From Acidobacteriota bacterium (GTDB taxonomy: Bacteria > Acidobacteriota > Polarisedimenticolia > J045): a stretch of DNA of 34,540 bases. Below, in pieces: positions 33,690 through 34,540 of this stretch (position 1 is the first letter of the stretch; every line of letters starts with the position of its first letter). The notes beneath the pieces are model-generated. The model searched no databases. It worked only from the letters and a program-made list of their open reading frames with translations, and was not told the origin of the DNA. Position numbers and translations under genes: made by a program. The DNA lies in contig JANTFM010000004.1 in the NCBI GenBank assembly GCA_024763475.1, positions 1 through 34,540 on the forward strand. The letters are read 5' to 3'.

Positions 33690-34540
33690 ATGAACAGCAA
33701 ATTCACGACCTCGCGCTTCATCATCCTGTCTCTCACCCTCGTCGCTCTGGCGATCACGCCGGTGCTGGCGGACTACGATGCCGGGCTGAGCTATTTCAAG
33801 CAGGGCGAGTACGTGAAGTCTGCCGCGGAGTGGGAAGCCGTCGTTGCCAACGCCCCCGAGTACTCTTTCGGCTACGCGATGCTCGGAAACTGCTACCTGA
33901 AGCTCAAGAAGTACCGGGATGCAGAGCCTCAGTTCCGCAAGGCGATCGAACTCGCTCCCGGAAAGTTTGACTACCACGCCAACCTGGCGAGGACCATGCT
34001 CAAGTTGAAGAAGTATGACGAAGTCATCGTTGTACTCGACCAGGCGGAGTCCCTCGCCAAGGATGCCAAGCACAAGCTCGTCCTGGCCAAGATGCGCGGG
34101 CTGTCGCTCAACCAGGTCAAGGACTATGCGCGCGCGGAGTCCGATCTCAAGTTGGCCAATCCCTCGAAGGATCACCAGGTTGCCAGTGCGCTGGTTCGCG
34201 CCTGTTACAGCACCGGCGACTACAGTTGCCTGAAGAAAGCCACGCAGCAGGCGCTCGCGCTGAAGCCGTCTGACGAGCGCTCGCTGAATCTCTTCGTCCG
34301 TTTCGCGGTCGATGCGGCGCGCAGAGAGAAGAACGCCGCGAAGAAAGTGAGTTACTACTCCGACGCGGCGGCCAAGGGCGCCACACTGGTCAAGATCTCC
34401 AAGGACAAGGTCAAGGCCCATTCCCTCTACGGGGCGGCCCTCCTCGGGACGAAGAAGAAGTACAGCCAGGCGATCGGCCAGTTCCTCGAGGTGCTCAAGC
34501 TCGAGCCGAAGAACTGCAACGCCATGCTGAACATCGGTAC
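33690..34540 (+). CDS. Secreted TPR-repeat protein, 3' end outside window
   Basis: ATG at 33690 with GGAGG upstream; MNSKFTTSRFIILSLTLVALAITPVLA signal peptide, then TPRs 'YDAGLSYFKQGEYVKSAAEWEAVVANAPEYSFGYAMLGNCYLKLKKYRDAEPQFRKAIELAPGKFDYHANLARTMLKLKKYDEV'. Open through the right edge; absent from the ORF track. Confidence 0.9.
   Translation, partial: MNSKFTTSRFIILSLTLVALAITPVLADYDAGLSYFKQGEYVKSAAEWEAVVANAPEYSFGYAMLGNCYLKLKKYRDAEPQFRKAIELAPGKFDYHANLARTMLKLKKYDEVIVVLDQAESLAKDAKHKLVLAKMRGLSLNQVKDYARAESDLKLANPSKDHQVASALVRACYSTGDYSCLKKATQQALALKPSDERSLNLFVRFAVDAARREKNAAKKVSYYSDAAAKGATLVKISKDKVKAHSLYGAALLGTKKKYSQAIGQFLEVLKLEPKNCNAMLNIG

Overview
GC-rich bacterial chromosomal window, almost fully coding, with about 28 credible genes. 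I saw no rRNA, tRNA, CRISPR array or intact transposase. In order: SafE/TauE-like membrane protein (truncated at the left edge); radical SAM protein; FadH/old-yellow-enzyme-like flavin/Fe-S reductase; icmF (fused isobutyryl-CoA mutase) with a MerR regulator; secreted alpha/beta hydrolase; PlsC-type acyltransferase; FmdE-like protein; a five-gene two-component cluster (REC-HDOD, REC, REC-degenerate HD-GYP, two PAS histidine kinases); ECF sigma/anti-sigma pair; Hsp20; a 63-bp tandem array fused to the 3' end of xerC; xerC; TPR-like protein; trmFO; NhaD-type antiporter; GT2 glycosyltransferase; DppD/DppF-like ABC ATPases without permeases; TolC-like outer-membrane protein; ExbB-ExbD-ExbD-TonB operon; and a TPR protein running off the right edge, which the ORF track omits. 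The best leads outside ordinary annotation are (1) a ~150-bp structured repeat present twice in opposite orientation (386-536 and 9192-9340); (2) the minisatellite whose unit contains the last 16 bp of xerC; (3) the signalling cluster with an HD-GYP domain that has lost its metal-binding signature; and (4) a palindrome over the -35 of an apparently leaderless merR-icmF transcript. All calls come from reading motifs; no database search was run.
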